Shown in pieces: positions 20,426 to 35,900 of a stretch of DNA of 64,000 bases (its first letter is position 1; the number at the start of each line of letters is the position of its first letter). This DNA comes from Psococerastis gibbosa. Lineage: Eukaryota > Arthropoda > Insecta > Psocodea > Psocidae. Where the stretch lies: positions 13,923,344 to 13,987,343 of the forward strand of contig OZ020487.1 in NCBI GenBank assembly GCA_963971405.1, in the 5' to 3' direction. Position numbers and translations under genes: made by a program. The notes beneath the pieces were generated by a model. The model had not been told where the DNA came from, ran no database searches, and saw nothing but the letters and a program-made list of their open reading frames with translations.

Positions 20426-21023
20426 ATGTTAAAAGGGATCGCTTCGTGATTGTCCGCTAAGTGGTGCGGTAGTCTGATGGGTGTCACGCTTGCCTTTGGG
20501 CATCGAATAGTGAAACATACGTTCTTCTCGCTTTCTCGTTGCCTGTTGTTGGAATTCAAAGGTGACGAATAATTAAAATGTTTCCCTGTTATACAAAAGT
20601 TTCACTCCTCTCGTGTGTCTTAGCGACCCACAGCCCATTTTTTAAGAGTCGATGTGATGTTTAAAAAAAGAACACTTTTTCTTCGATTTTCTCTTTTTTA
20701 GACGAACAGAAACAGAACCTTGATCCCTCCATTTGTATATTTTTTTTTACATTAAAAACTGTTGTTATCCTAGATATATTTAATATACCACTGATGTATG
20801 GTGCACCTATAAATTTGTGTGAATGTTTGCTGGTTCTACTTAACATGTTTGTTATGTTTTAATTGACCACGGAGTCAGCAATATTTAATAAAAATCAGGC
20901 CGCATTGCACTTCTAAAAATGTTTATATTTGTATGTTTGTGTTTATTTTTTGATAGTCAGGTTTTTATGAATATTCTGACTGAATTGGCTCGTTTCATCA
21001 AGCCTGCGAATATATGTTGCTGA

Positions 21024-21161
21024 GGCGGGGATTCCACCAACGTCAATAGTGATATTAAATATTTTTTGACGTGGTAGCAGACATTTTTAGACAGTCGAAA
21101 ACTGTCTGCTACCACGTCAAAAAAATTTAATATTACTATTGACGTTGGTGGAATCCCCGCC
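21024..21161. mobile_element. Family M MITE, minimal 138-bp form
   Basis: Nearly perfect palindrome. Ends GGCGGGGATTCCACCAACGT, with TGA on both sides (21021-21023, 21162-21164). TGACGTGGTAGCAGACA begins 43 bp from the left end and is mirrored in the other arm. No insert lies at its centre. Confidence 0.9.
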
Positions 21162-21399
21162 TGACAAATTTGCTGATAGTATAACCCGGTTGGTTTAAAG
21201 TAGCATGTTTCCATAATACGATAACCAAAAATAAGAAATACAAAGCTTTTGTACTCCAGTACAGCAAATAAAACCCAATGCTCGCAGATTGATGATGAAA
21301 AGATTGTATATTTTTATGTTGTAATTTTTCCCAGTCACAAATTTATTATTTAGCCTCCCATTATTGTTTACGTACCATAACATGGGGAGGATAAAATCA

Positions 21400-23210
21400 A
21401 AGGAACGTTTAATGAACGATAGCTCTACAAGGAAAGAGTATTTTTACATCAATTGCGTTGAATAAAAAATTGTATAATCACGCAAAATTGTAGCTTTATT
21501 GGTGTGCTAACCTACGCAATTTGTTTTCATACATTTTCCCTTTTGTATTCCTTTTAGGCTATCACTCCCCCACAGGAAGATCTTGTCGGATTAAGGACCA
21601 CAGAACGGAAAAATAAATTTTTTAACATAACGCGGAAGTGAAAATATTATAAAGATCAGTTTAAAAAAAAATGAATGCTCTGTCGCACAAGTGCTAACTA
21701 GGGTATCTTGGTTTTAGTCCGTTTCAAGATGTTGACAAAAATGCGTTTGATGTTTTGTTCATAATTAATCAATTTTGTGAACGGATTTTTAAAAAACGAT
21801 GTATTTAGAAGATAAATACAGTATGTATAGCGATTAAAGAATTTATGGGCTATAATTCACAAGATGTTATGAAGCAGTAGAATCCGGGATGACAGCCTTC
21901 TTCAGTGGCACTGCGTAGACTTCTAAGATTGTACCACAGCAGCAACTGTTTGTTTGGGCAAGTTGATGGATGATGACATGATGTGCACCACCGATATCTA
22001 TATATCTCTATAGCAAGCTGAGCGGGGGGGGGGGGGGGGGGGGGGGAGGCGGAGCCTTCCTTGCATTGCAGTTGCATTTCCTTTGATATTTCCCTTACGT
22101 TTCACACTTAGCTTATGGCTAGACACCATCTATTCTATATATTTGGGTTGGTGGAAAGATAATGATGGATAACAGCGCGGAAAAATTATTACCATAGGTG
22201 ATTCAGGATACTCCCCTATAGTTAATCCCGTAATAGTTCTCAAGACTAATACAATGATAGTGTTTAAAAAACTAAAATAAAACTCATTATTGAAAAAAAC
22301 ATAACCCTGGATTGCACTATTTTATACCGCAGTTCTACTTTAAGTCTAGTCCATAAATTTGTGACATTGTACATAAAACTCAATTTATTTCATTACTAAC
22401 TTTCCCAGTTCATTTTGCGGCAAGTTCTTCGATTCAAAACTTGATGAGGAGTTTTTAAATTACTGTAACAGCTCTTCCTTTTTTAATAATCGTAGATTAG
22501 TGCTTCCTCATTTCCCACATTGCAGATTTTTCATATCCCCCTGTGTTTATTGTACAAATTGCGCTGATCTGCTATTACCACCAGGTACCTGTTTGATTGA
22601 TGTTGTCCATTATATAACATAAGTAATATTAATCTTTTAACTGTCTTGCTTTAAGTTATAAGTCACAGTATAGTTCTAAGACAGTTGTTAAATTAATGGA
22701 CGATCGTACAGGCACAACTTATATATTTTTTTAATAAGCGTAGTAATGAAAAATGCAAATTATCGTGCATTTAATGATGCACGCATGATGTAAAAATCTT
22801 GTGAACCTTGCATTTTTTTTCACTTTCAAAATTAAGAAAGATTGCAGTCTAAAACTGATAAAATAAAAACATTTAAAATTTATATTACTTTTATTTAACA
22901 TACTTTATACAAAGTTAATTTAAAACCAAAATATAGCGAATGCACGCGTAGGTGAGAATTAAAAGTAGCCAATCTATACCTCCCCGAAATTAATGCTAGC
23001 AAAATAGGGCCTACTAGTATTTTTCTGTTCTTTATAATTATGGTCGAAAAATCGGAAGACCTTTGAAAACCCCATGCGTGGATCGACGAACTAGATATTT
23101 CCTGAAATAGTTTACAATGGGACTAGGAATTGAAAATAGTTTCTCCGAATTCATGAATACATGTTTTTTCACGTATTGGAACTACCTATTCTTTCATTTT
23201 AGTCAATTAA
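21400..23210. other. Intergenic, little recognised
   Basis: AT-rich spacer between the convergent ATP8A and NDUFV2 genes. It has a G24 run at 22023-22046. TTTATT near 22891 would be AATAAA for the minus-strand NDUFV2 transcript, but it is about 900 bp past the stop. Confidence 0.3.
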
Positions 23211-23219
23211 TGGTCCGAC

Positions 23220-23608
23220 ATATCGCTCATGCACGAGAAAAGTGATACATTTCTAAATATTGGCTTTTGAGACAATTCAAATTTTAGTTCTGACTATTTT
23301 TTAGATTTTACTTGTAGTACTATCGAGGCACTTAATACTTTTGAGATGTGACAGCTTACTTGAAAGAGAAGTGTAATTACCACGTCAACGCCTGGAGCAC
23401 ATTCCGAATTATCTCAGTATTGCCAAACCCGAAGTAGCCAAACTTGACAATGGTTCAGTGAAAAAACGCAATCTTAGGGAAACAAATTAAACTAGATATG
23501 TGACACTACATTCATAAAATTAGCTATATTTTCCTCGACATTATTGTAGAAATAACTCAATTTTGCAATTTTTTGAAATGAGTCACTTTTCTCGTGCATG
23601 AGCGATAT
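23220..23608. mobile_element. Short inverted-repeat element downstream of NDUFV2
   Basis: Ends ATATCGCTCATGCACGAGAA and its complement, arms about 36 bp, 389 bp in all. If NDUFV2 uses the distant AATAAA, this lies in its 3' UTR. No family name is recognised. Confidence 0.6.
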
Positions 23609-23784
23609 CTTTGTAATGCATAATGATGAATGGAAGGCAATCTAAGTGTAGAAGTTATCTTTCCATTAAAAAATAGGTAGTTGAAATCTCCCTAAAAGAG
23701 ACGACCAAAACATTCTCCCATTACCTCGTCATGCATTCGCTAAAAATTTTCTCTCCACGAACCATTTTGTTCTAGGCTAAAAAA

Positions 23785-27946
<4,162 letters not shown>

Positions 27947-27979
27947 TTTAGAAATTTTACTCCAAGCCGTAAGCACAGC

Positions 27980-29420
27980 AGCAGACGACTTTGAATTTTA
28001 GTTCCTTCAAGCCCATAGACATAGTAAAACTATAGACTCATCGTAAACATTCGGGTTGAAGCCGCTTGACTTCGGCTATTTCCGTAGTATAGGACCAGAT
28101 TGAGCCTTTTGCCATTTGATACCATGTTAACATTTTATTTTTTATTTGATTATTTAAAGATTATTTAGAACGAAAAATCATACCAGCTAACCAGCAATAT
28201 TTTTATGCAGAACTTGGAGTACTTTTAATTTACATTTAAACAATATTTTTAGCAAAGTTTTCCCTACTTTTAGATAAAAATAAATTTTTTTAATGCAGAT
28301 CTTTCAGTACTTTTGATTTAAATTTTAAACAATATATATAATAAATGTAAATAATAAATATAATTATATATGAAACAACAAAGAAAACTATAAAGAAAAT
28401 ATAAAATAAAACTGTTAAATTTGAATTTCCCGCCAAAATGCACCTATGAGGGGGCGTGGTCGTGGCTTCAGTCCTCCAGCACAGCCGAAATACGACATGG
28501 CGGCTCCATAGTTTTATTAGCTCCATGTTCAAGCCCATTGATATACATATATATGTATGTATATATATATATAGTTCAATGTTCAAGCCCCACCACCGCC
28601 ATATGCGATGCGATGCGGACCGAACTCGAGATCCGCCAGATCCTTAATGGCGCCAAGCACGAATTCCATACTAGAGACAATAGAAAATATCTTAATTTAG
28701 ACGGAAAAAAATTAATTTATCTAACTATCTGCCCTGGAATTAAGACTCTATGGAATTTCGAAGACAATGTGAATGCGTAAAGCTCTGAATAAGAGGGTTA
28801 GAGCATCAAGATTGATATAACTATAGGTGTTCTTCTCAAGTGTTTCTGAGCTTTCGATAGACTATTGTGGGTCTGGGCTGCCCATGCCTTGCATTTATTG
28901 AGCAAGAGAATGCCTTCTAGGGCAGAACAAAGCTTATCTATACTCCAAGATTAGGCAAAGTAAACTAGGTTATTGCGCAGGAACTAAACTGGGTAGTCAG
29001 TCCTACAGAATAGGAAAAGGCTCAGGCCCCTGATTTCTTTCTTCTTCAAAACTAAGTAGGTAGTCGTAGTAAGGCCTAGTGTTTTTGTATTCAAATACGT
29101 CTATGCCCTGCGGGATACCTACCTCTAAGGAAATTAGCTAAAGAGCATTAAGACGAACACTCTCAAGAGAAATGTAGGCTATATTCGCGCAGTAGGCTAT
29201 TCAGTCAGTAGTAAATGGTTTGGTTAGATATGTAGGGAAAATGCAGGATCTTCTACCTTCTACCTCGCTACCCTTCTACCTCTATCTACATAATAGGCTC
29301 CTTATAACAAAAATTCTCAATTTTTCATGCACAAACAAGGAAAAACTGGCATGCGTGGAATACCCGCCTTATCTCTATCTGGGCCTATACTAATACTAAT
29401 TTAAGATTTTTTATTTATTT
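27980..29420. other. Intergenic region upstream of NDUFV2
   Basis: It must hold the NDUFV2 promoter, but no core element is clear. The segment 28430-28660 is GC-richer and contains open frames on both strands without recognisable products; an (AT)n-like run lies at 28545-28575. Confidence 0.3.
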
Positions 29421-29447
29421 ATTTATTTTTATTATAAAAGATAAATC

Positions 29448-29595
29448 GCATACAAACAATTTAATGAATGTATCAGATTGACCTTTTCAGTCGCCTCTGC
29501 AGGTTATTACCCGTGATGAGTACGACACGTCTCCGATTGCATGGCGTGTAAAGACTCGCACAAGTGCAAGCACGTTACCACCTGGCCATTGAAGT
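29448..29595 (-). repeat. SINE S3, copy 2
   Basis: Minus-strand copy with the GTGCGAGTC-GGAGACGTGTC core and ACCACC-head complement. A family E end (29597-29642) abuts it directly. Confidence 0.65.
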
Positions 29596-29596
29596 C

Positions 29597-29642
29597 GATA
29601 AATTGGAAAGTATGTTCGAGTAAACTCGGACCGGTTCTTCAG
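29597..29642 (-). repeat. Family E terminal fragment
   Basis: GATAAATTGGAAAGTATGTT then ACTCGGACCGGTTC is the family E end alone, with no body. Confidence 0.55.
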
Positions 29643-29726
29643 TTGCCATTAATCATACGCTATGCCACTTATTGTGTATTACGCATTTATTAGACCTATA
29701 CCTACATACTTCAGCTTTAGGACTTC

Positions 29727-29890
29727 GATGGCTTAATGATAGATTGTTCGAAGCCTATACTTGAGCTAGTCTCTATACACATCATGCGATCGGTGAGCCG
29801 TCGTAACTCAACACACGTATTACCTACAGAGGCGACTTAAGAGGTTATTCGCATACATTCATTGAATTGTTTGTATGCGAATAATCTTTT
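29727..29890 (+). repeat. SINE S3, copy 3
   Basis: More diverged copy (GATGGCTTAATGATA head, CATGCGATCGG core, CATTCATTGAATTGTTTG end). It faces copy 2 in opposite orientation. Confidence 0.55.
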
Positions 29891-29992
29891 TTTAAATAAA
29901 AAGTGAGTAACCTAAACCAATCAACAATGATAATACGATATCTAGCTGTAGCTGAAACCGCATATAATATATGTACATTGTATATGTATATA

Positions 29993-30382
29993 GGCGCCCA
30001 TTCCATTGAGCGGCTAGGGCTATTTCCAACAACGGTGACGTGGTAGCAGACAGCAGACATTCAAGACTTAGGTAGCGTTCCACCGACCTCGCGTTGCAGA
30101 ATGCAAATGACATTGACGGAAATTAGAATTTTTCTTTTTATAGAAATCTATTAAAATGTTTGTACTTAACATATCCCATGACCCCATTTTTTAATTTTAG
30201 TTTTTCTGATTGTGATTTTACTGTATGATCATTGATCAATTTTAACTATTGCATAGAGGAAAATAAACATTTCCGTCAATTCTGCAATGCGAGGTCGGTG
30301 GAAACGCCACCTAAGTCTTGAATGTCTGCTACCACGTCACCGTTGTTGGAAATAGCCCTAGCCGGTCAATGGAAAGGGCACC
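29993..30382. mobile_element. Family M MITE with family I insert
   Basis: GGCGCCCATTCCATTGAGCG start; cores GTGACGTGGTAGCAGACA and its complement; central insert between TTA and TAA. Flanks ATA and TTA do not match, perhaps because a further unit begins at 30386. Confidence 0.8.
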
Positions 30383-30385
30383 TTA

Positions 30386-30707
30386 GGTAGCGTTTCCACC
30401 GACCTCGCATTGCAGAATTGACGGAAATGCTTATTTTCCTCTATGCCATAGTTAAAATTGATCAATGATCATACAGTAAAATCACAAACAAATAAACTAA
30501 TATTAAAAAATGGCGTCATAGGATATGTTATGTACAAACATTTTAATAGATTTCTATAAAAAGAAAAATTCTAATTTCCGTCAATGTCATTTGCATTCTG
30601 CAATGCGAGGTCGGTGGAAACGCTACCTAAGTCTTGAATGTCTGCTACCACGTCACCGTTGTGGGAAATAGGCGAAATAGCCCTAGCCGGTCAATGGAAT
30701 GGCCACC
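30386..30707. mobile_element. Family I MITE plus orphan right arm of family M
   Basis: GGTAGCGTTTCCACC to GGTGGAAACGCTACC (30386-30627) is a family I element, followed by TAA and then only the right arm of family M (TGTCTGCTACCACGTCACC to GGCCACC at 30707). No matching left arm precedes it, so the block looks like a partial duplicate of the unit at 29993. Confidence 0.75.
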
Positions 30708-30777
30708 TAACAGTATATTATACTGTTTTATGTTGTTCTGTTGCAAAACTTAATCGATACATCGAAAATAAATCAAC

Positions 30778-30945
30778 TTCGATGGCCTGGTGGTAACGTG
30801 CTTGCACTTGTGCGAGTCTTTACACGCCATGCAATCGGAGACGTGTCGTACTCATCACGGGTACTAACCTACAGAGGTGACTGAAAAGGTCAATCGGATA
30901 CATTCATTACATTGTTTGTATGCGATTTATCTTAAAAAAAAACAA
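30778..30945 (+). repeat. SINE S3, copy 4 (best preserved)
   Basis: GATGGCCTGGTGGTAACGTG head, GCACTTGTGCGAGTC, CAATCGGAGACGTGTC, CATTCATTACATTGTTTG, and an A-rich tail at 30933-30950. Confidence 0.7.
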
Positions 30946-31049
30946 AAAACTAAGAAGTTAAAGTACAATATAAACGTAGTACTATAGTATAGGAAAGTAC
31001 AGTTGCGTCCCTCGATAATCCGACAGGTACGGGATCGACGTGGTGATTA

Positions 31050-31461
31050 GGTGCCCATTCCATTGACCGGCTAGGGCTATTTCCAACAACGGTGACGTGG
31101 TAGCAGACATTCAAGACTTAGGTGGCGTTTCCACCGACCTCGCATTAGTCGCATTGCAGAATTGACGGTAATGTTTATTTTCCTCTATGCCATAGTTTAT
31201 TAAAATTGATCAATGATCATACAGTAAAATCAAAAACAAACAAACTAAAATTAAAAAATGGCGTCATGGGATATGTTAAGTACAAACATTTTAATAGATT
31301 TCTATAAAAAGAAAAGTTCCAATTTCCGTCAATGTCATTTGCATTCTGCAATGCGAGATCGATGGAAACGCAACCCAAGTCTTGAATGTCTGCTACCACG
31401 TCACCGTTGTTGGAAAATTGGAAATAGCCCTAGCCGGTCATTGGTCAATGGAATGGGCACC
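31050..31461. mobile_element. Family M MITE with family I insert
   Basis: GGTGCCCATTCCATTGACCG start after TTA; cores at about 31093 and 31388; insert with GGTGGCGTTTCCACCGACCT ends at the centre. The right flank is TCA. A few short internal duplications occur (GCATTAGTCGCATTGC). Confidence 0.82.
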
Positions 31462-32048
31462 TCACTTGTTGATCTACGTTGATGTAAACAAAACAGAAAC
31501 TTCAAATTTATATGAAATGTTTCTTAACTGCACTGAATAAATGGTTAGTGACCTTTCTATCCATCCGAATAATAGGTATTACTTGCATATCAAAAGTATT
31601 AAAACTATTGTCGGGTGAGCGTGAGTCGTGAGACTGACCGCTTCTGAGTTCTGCTGAGTTCTGCTGATTGACTGATAGTGGGCCAGTGGCTCGTCAGGCT
31701 TACCCACAGTAGCAAATTACATATTATTTGAATTGAACCCATCATTATCATGTGAAACTTTGATGGCCCTGGCCTAGCTAAAATAATATCATGCAATGAC
31801 CAGTTACGTGAAATGATATTGAAGGAATGAGTGCTACTAACAATCTAACATTGCAGTTGTACAGCAGGCCTAACTGTGGCCTGATCGGCTGATGTGGTAC
31901 CTGGACCTGAAGTTTAAGCAAGAGATTAAGATGCCTATCATAAGTCAATGTAGTAAAAACTTCGTGTGAACATGTGACCCACGGGTCTTAGTATATGCAA
32001 TCAATAAAAGTTTCTTTTTTTCTTCTAGTTACCGATCAATGTCTTTCA

Positions 32049-32915
32049 ATGGATGAATGGTTTATATTATTTGAAATCATTGGCTACATCTTAATTACCG
32101 GTACCCCGATTTATCTTCTAACACGCTGCTTTGGAAACCCCACTGTGTTGTCAGTTACGTGGAAAATTGTCTATTATTTATCACTCGGCCTATTTTATCT
32201 ACTAAAATTCATAGCTTATCTAATCACATGTTGCTGGTGCAACCCTACTGCCTTGGAAGTAACCGGGCAAATATGCAAATTGATTGGAATCCTAGCAGTT
32301 GTGGTAGTAGCTGTACCAGTTGGACTGGCTGGCTACGCGTTATTTTATGTATTTAAATTCGTAGCTTATATAATCACATGTTGCTGGTGCGATGGAAACG
32401 ATGGTTTTAAAGTCATCTGCGTGAAGCCCGTTTATGGTCACCCACCATCTCCGAAGCAACCGACTTCTATTGTTTATCAACACCCTGGATCCCAAGTATC
32501 AAGTTCACGTTTGCTTGAGTCTCGTACTGCTAGGAAGTCGAAGGCGGGCAAGACAAAGCCTGCGGTTCATTCTTCTAACTGGAGAACCTGCATATCAATG
32601 GCAGTGGACCAAATATCAAAGAGGTTAAGTAATAATTTACCGGAAGGGGAATCTTCGAGTCACAACCGACCTTCTTCCTTCAACGCAGACTTATCAGTGC
32701 CCGCGAATTCTGAACCGGAATCCCCGACAGCGGCCTCTCAGCCTCCAGCACACGCTGATTCTCTAACGGAAGAAGCGAGCTCTTCGCCCATAAGTCAGCA
32801 GCCACATGCAGTGGGTGGGACGCCCACTGTTAATAATAATAATAATTTAGTTCTTTGTCGGCATGAAGATTCTGCGCAATATTGCTCACCATTGACGGAT
32901 ATAGAAATTCCCTGG
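32049..32915 (+). CDS. Helicase copy 1 exon 1: multi-pass membrane region and linker
   Basis: 289 codons from ATG 32049, donor gtaagc. Hydrophobic segments: FILFEIIGYILITG, IVYYLSLGLFYLLKFIAYLI and LIGILAVVVVAVPVGLAGY with FVAYIITCC. Two repeats share NPT-L-VT near the start and AYLITCCWC or AYIITCCWC at the end. The rest is Ser/Pro/Gln-rich and probably disordered. An acceptor (cttctag, 32028) precedes the ATG. Confidence 0.75.
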
Positions 32916-35900
32916 GTAAGCAGTACTATACGTATTTTCTTATTTATAATATGTTCACACTGGACTATTAATGTGAAGACAGCATATCTACCAGGTAAAT
33001 ACATCTTGAGACCATTACTTACCAATTATGTATCAGCTGCGAGATTATCAGCTAAAGATTAGCCTACCTACGATTAATCTATTTCATTTTTTCAGGACAT
33101 ATTTGAATTGCTAGACAAGCTTGATGAAGGCCAGGAGCTTTCTCAGGAAGAATTACAACGTATATATGGAATAAGGAATAAGGAAGAGCTAAATCCACAC
33201 GATTATTATGAATACTTCAAACCTTTGGTCTATTATCAATGTCGCCAGGATATTAAATCGTTAGCGTTCTTAAATTCTACCAAGGTTGATGTTGACGTTG
33301 ATGATCTGGACTGTGTAAGTCTCTATATACATTAATTCAACACGTCCGTCTGCCTGGACAAGAACACCCCTGCCAATCCTTAATTTTCCCCATTATTATG
33401 TACTCAGGCCAAGCGTCAGCAACCGGAGCTCTGCTGACTCCCTCCTACGCTCGTTTGATTATTATTGTGTTTTTGATGTACAATATACGAATATTTCTAC
33501 CAAGCCCCGAAGTATTGATTTCCTCCGGGCGGAAACACCGTCTCAAAGCCAAATTCAATGACCCTTTGACTGAGTGACTGACTTATTTTAGAGGACATTC
33601 AAGCACGTTCGAGATTGTTATAATTGAATACCGAAAACAGTAAACCACTTAGCTCACACTGTCTCCGTAGCCCAGCAGTGAGGTACCGCCGAGCATTGGC
33701 TTTGGTGGCAAGGTGGCAGCGTGCTTGTACTTGTGCGAGTCTCTACACACCATGCGATCGGATACGTGTCTTATTAGAGAAGTATTAAGTTATTTGGTGG
33801 GACGACTATAGAGGTCAGTCACATTCATTAAATTGTTTGTGGGCGAGTAACCTTAAAAAAAAAGGAGTTGAGCACTGGTTGCAAGCGCCTGGCCTGAGTA
33901 TTCTTATGAATTTAAGCCATAGACTACTTTGTTCTAACGGGCTGAAAGAAAAAAAAAACTTTATATGTTGGGCCTAGTTGACAACTAATAGTCCGTTAAC
34001 AGCTACACATGCAGCATAGTATTGTTATAGGTCATAGTCGGAAGGATTAGTTAATATGTTTTTTGTTGTTTTTAGATTCTACTTCATGTACCTTCCATAA
34101 ATGAAGAAAAGTTAAAAGCCGCAATTCCTTGTGCAGTGAAAATCACCTGGGATAATATTGTGCATCATGTATGTATGGCATATGCCTTTCAAATACATCA
34201 TTAATCAAGTAGAGGACAGTAAAATTCGTTATATAATTACGAGCAAATCGGGCACATTCACCACACGTTTTTAGTACAAACTCAACATAAACACAAACAT
34301 AAAAGCCGATTATGGAGTGATTAGTTGAAGACGTAGAAGAAATGCTGCAAAGCTAAATGAGTTCACATTGCCCCGTAATGACACCTATCTATGTAAAGTT
34401 TCAAAGATGTAAACAAACAATGGTTTGCAACCTGATGCAAGCTTAGGTGCATATTCCACCAGCGTCAATAGTGATGAGGGGTTGTGTATGAGTATCCCTT
34501 AAGTTATCTTTTGACGTGACAACGTATAATAAATCGATGAGCGCTGGCTGGAACACTGGGTGCTAGCACGAAAAAGGGTGATGCCGATGCGTGACACTCA
34601 ACGCCTCAGTTAATGTGGTTTTAATTGCTTATTGCAACAATTTATTTATTCTTTTATTTTTTTAAATTTTTTATTCAATTGAATTAAAGGGTAGATTTAA
34701 TTTCACTCCTTATTATTATTTTTATTATTACCTGTGATGAGTGCCACACGTCTCCGATTACATGGCGTGTAAAGACTCGCACAAGTGCAAGCACGTTACC
34801 ACCATTTTTCTTCATTGGCCCATTCTACCGTATGGAAATTTTAAATGTAGTTTTTGATTAAATTGAATTTTCAGGGGGATGTAAAGGGGATGAAGGATGG
34901 ATCTCTGGTGTTGTCAAATATGGAAAAGAATTTTTTGCAAAATTTAAAGCTTTGTAAGCGATTGGAACTCCCAGTAATAGATAATATATCTGTAGAATTT
35001 TCTCCTTCAACTGAAGCTGCAAGAGTCAGACTTCATGCTGCAAAAACAATTTCTAATGTATGTACACTCTTTTCTCAGTTTTGTAGTCCCTCATTTCTCA
35101 GTTTTGTAGTCCCTCATTTCTCAGTTTTGTAGTCCCTCATTTCTCATCTCTCTATTTTCAATTCTGTTAAAAGAAAAGCCAGGACATGTGGAGCAGTGGT
35201 ATGGACTCTGACTTTCACCCGAAAGGTTGCTGGTTCGAGTCCCATACTGGCCACATTTTTAGGCTAGATGCTTTGGAGGGCATGTATAAAAAACAGGCGG
35301 TCCCGGGCCTTCCAAGTTGAGTGTAAGAGAGGGCTTTATAGCCCTAACTCCGCTAGGTTGGCTTAGTAATAATCCTTATTGTAATAGAAGCCAGGTAAAG
35401 CGGAAAATGAAATATCCCATGCCGGTGGCTGAATTGTGTATTGCATAACGATTTCCCTTGCGAAGACGGGGTTTCCACCGACCTCGTTTTTCAACGTGAG
35501 CGTGATATTGACGTGGTAGCAGACATTTTTAGACTGTCTTTAATGTCTGCTACCACGTCAATATCACGCTCACGTTCAAAAAGGGGTCGGTGGAAACCCC
35601 GCTGAAGACGGAGGCCGAGGGAACATCGCAAAACGATTCCTGAGCTTCATGCCCCAAAATGACACTTCTTGCGAGGGGCTTGTTTCTCTAAAAATCAGCT
35701 CTTTGAAGTAGAAAGAGGTCTATGTTGGCAAGTGCCTCATAAAAATAATTGATTATCCAACGACCAGCAAAGCACATGCCCTAGTTGACTAGAATATAAA
35801 CCGAATTAACGATGTTTCCTTAATCCAGTTACCATTATGAATTAACCTTTATTCGTATGGTAATCTCGGGTTCTACCCATTCTTTCTCTCGTGTCCCATT

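Noticed and set aside
27947..27976. Ten extra N-terminal codons for NDUFV2
   Set aside because: The only upstream in-frame candidate is GTG, not ATG; the ATG at 27946 gives a sound mitochondrial presequence.
28421..28780. 119-codon open frame upstream of NDUFV2
   Set aside because: It has no recognisable domain, runs through a simple-sequence (AT)n patch and overlaps a similar frame on the other strand.
31995..32048. ATG at 31995 as start of helicase copy 1
   Set aside because: An acceptor-like cttctag lies at 32022-32028 inside this stretch, so 31995-32028 reads better as intron; ATG 32049 is the first after it. Not fully settled.
35075..35146. CRISPR-like array
   Set aside because: Three perfect 24-bp repeats without spacers in a eukaryotic intron are a minisatellite.
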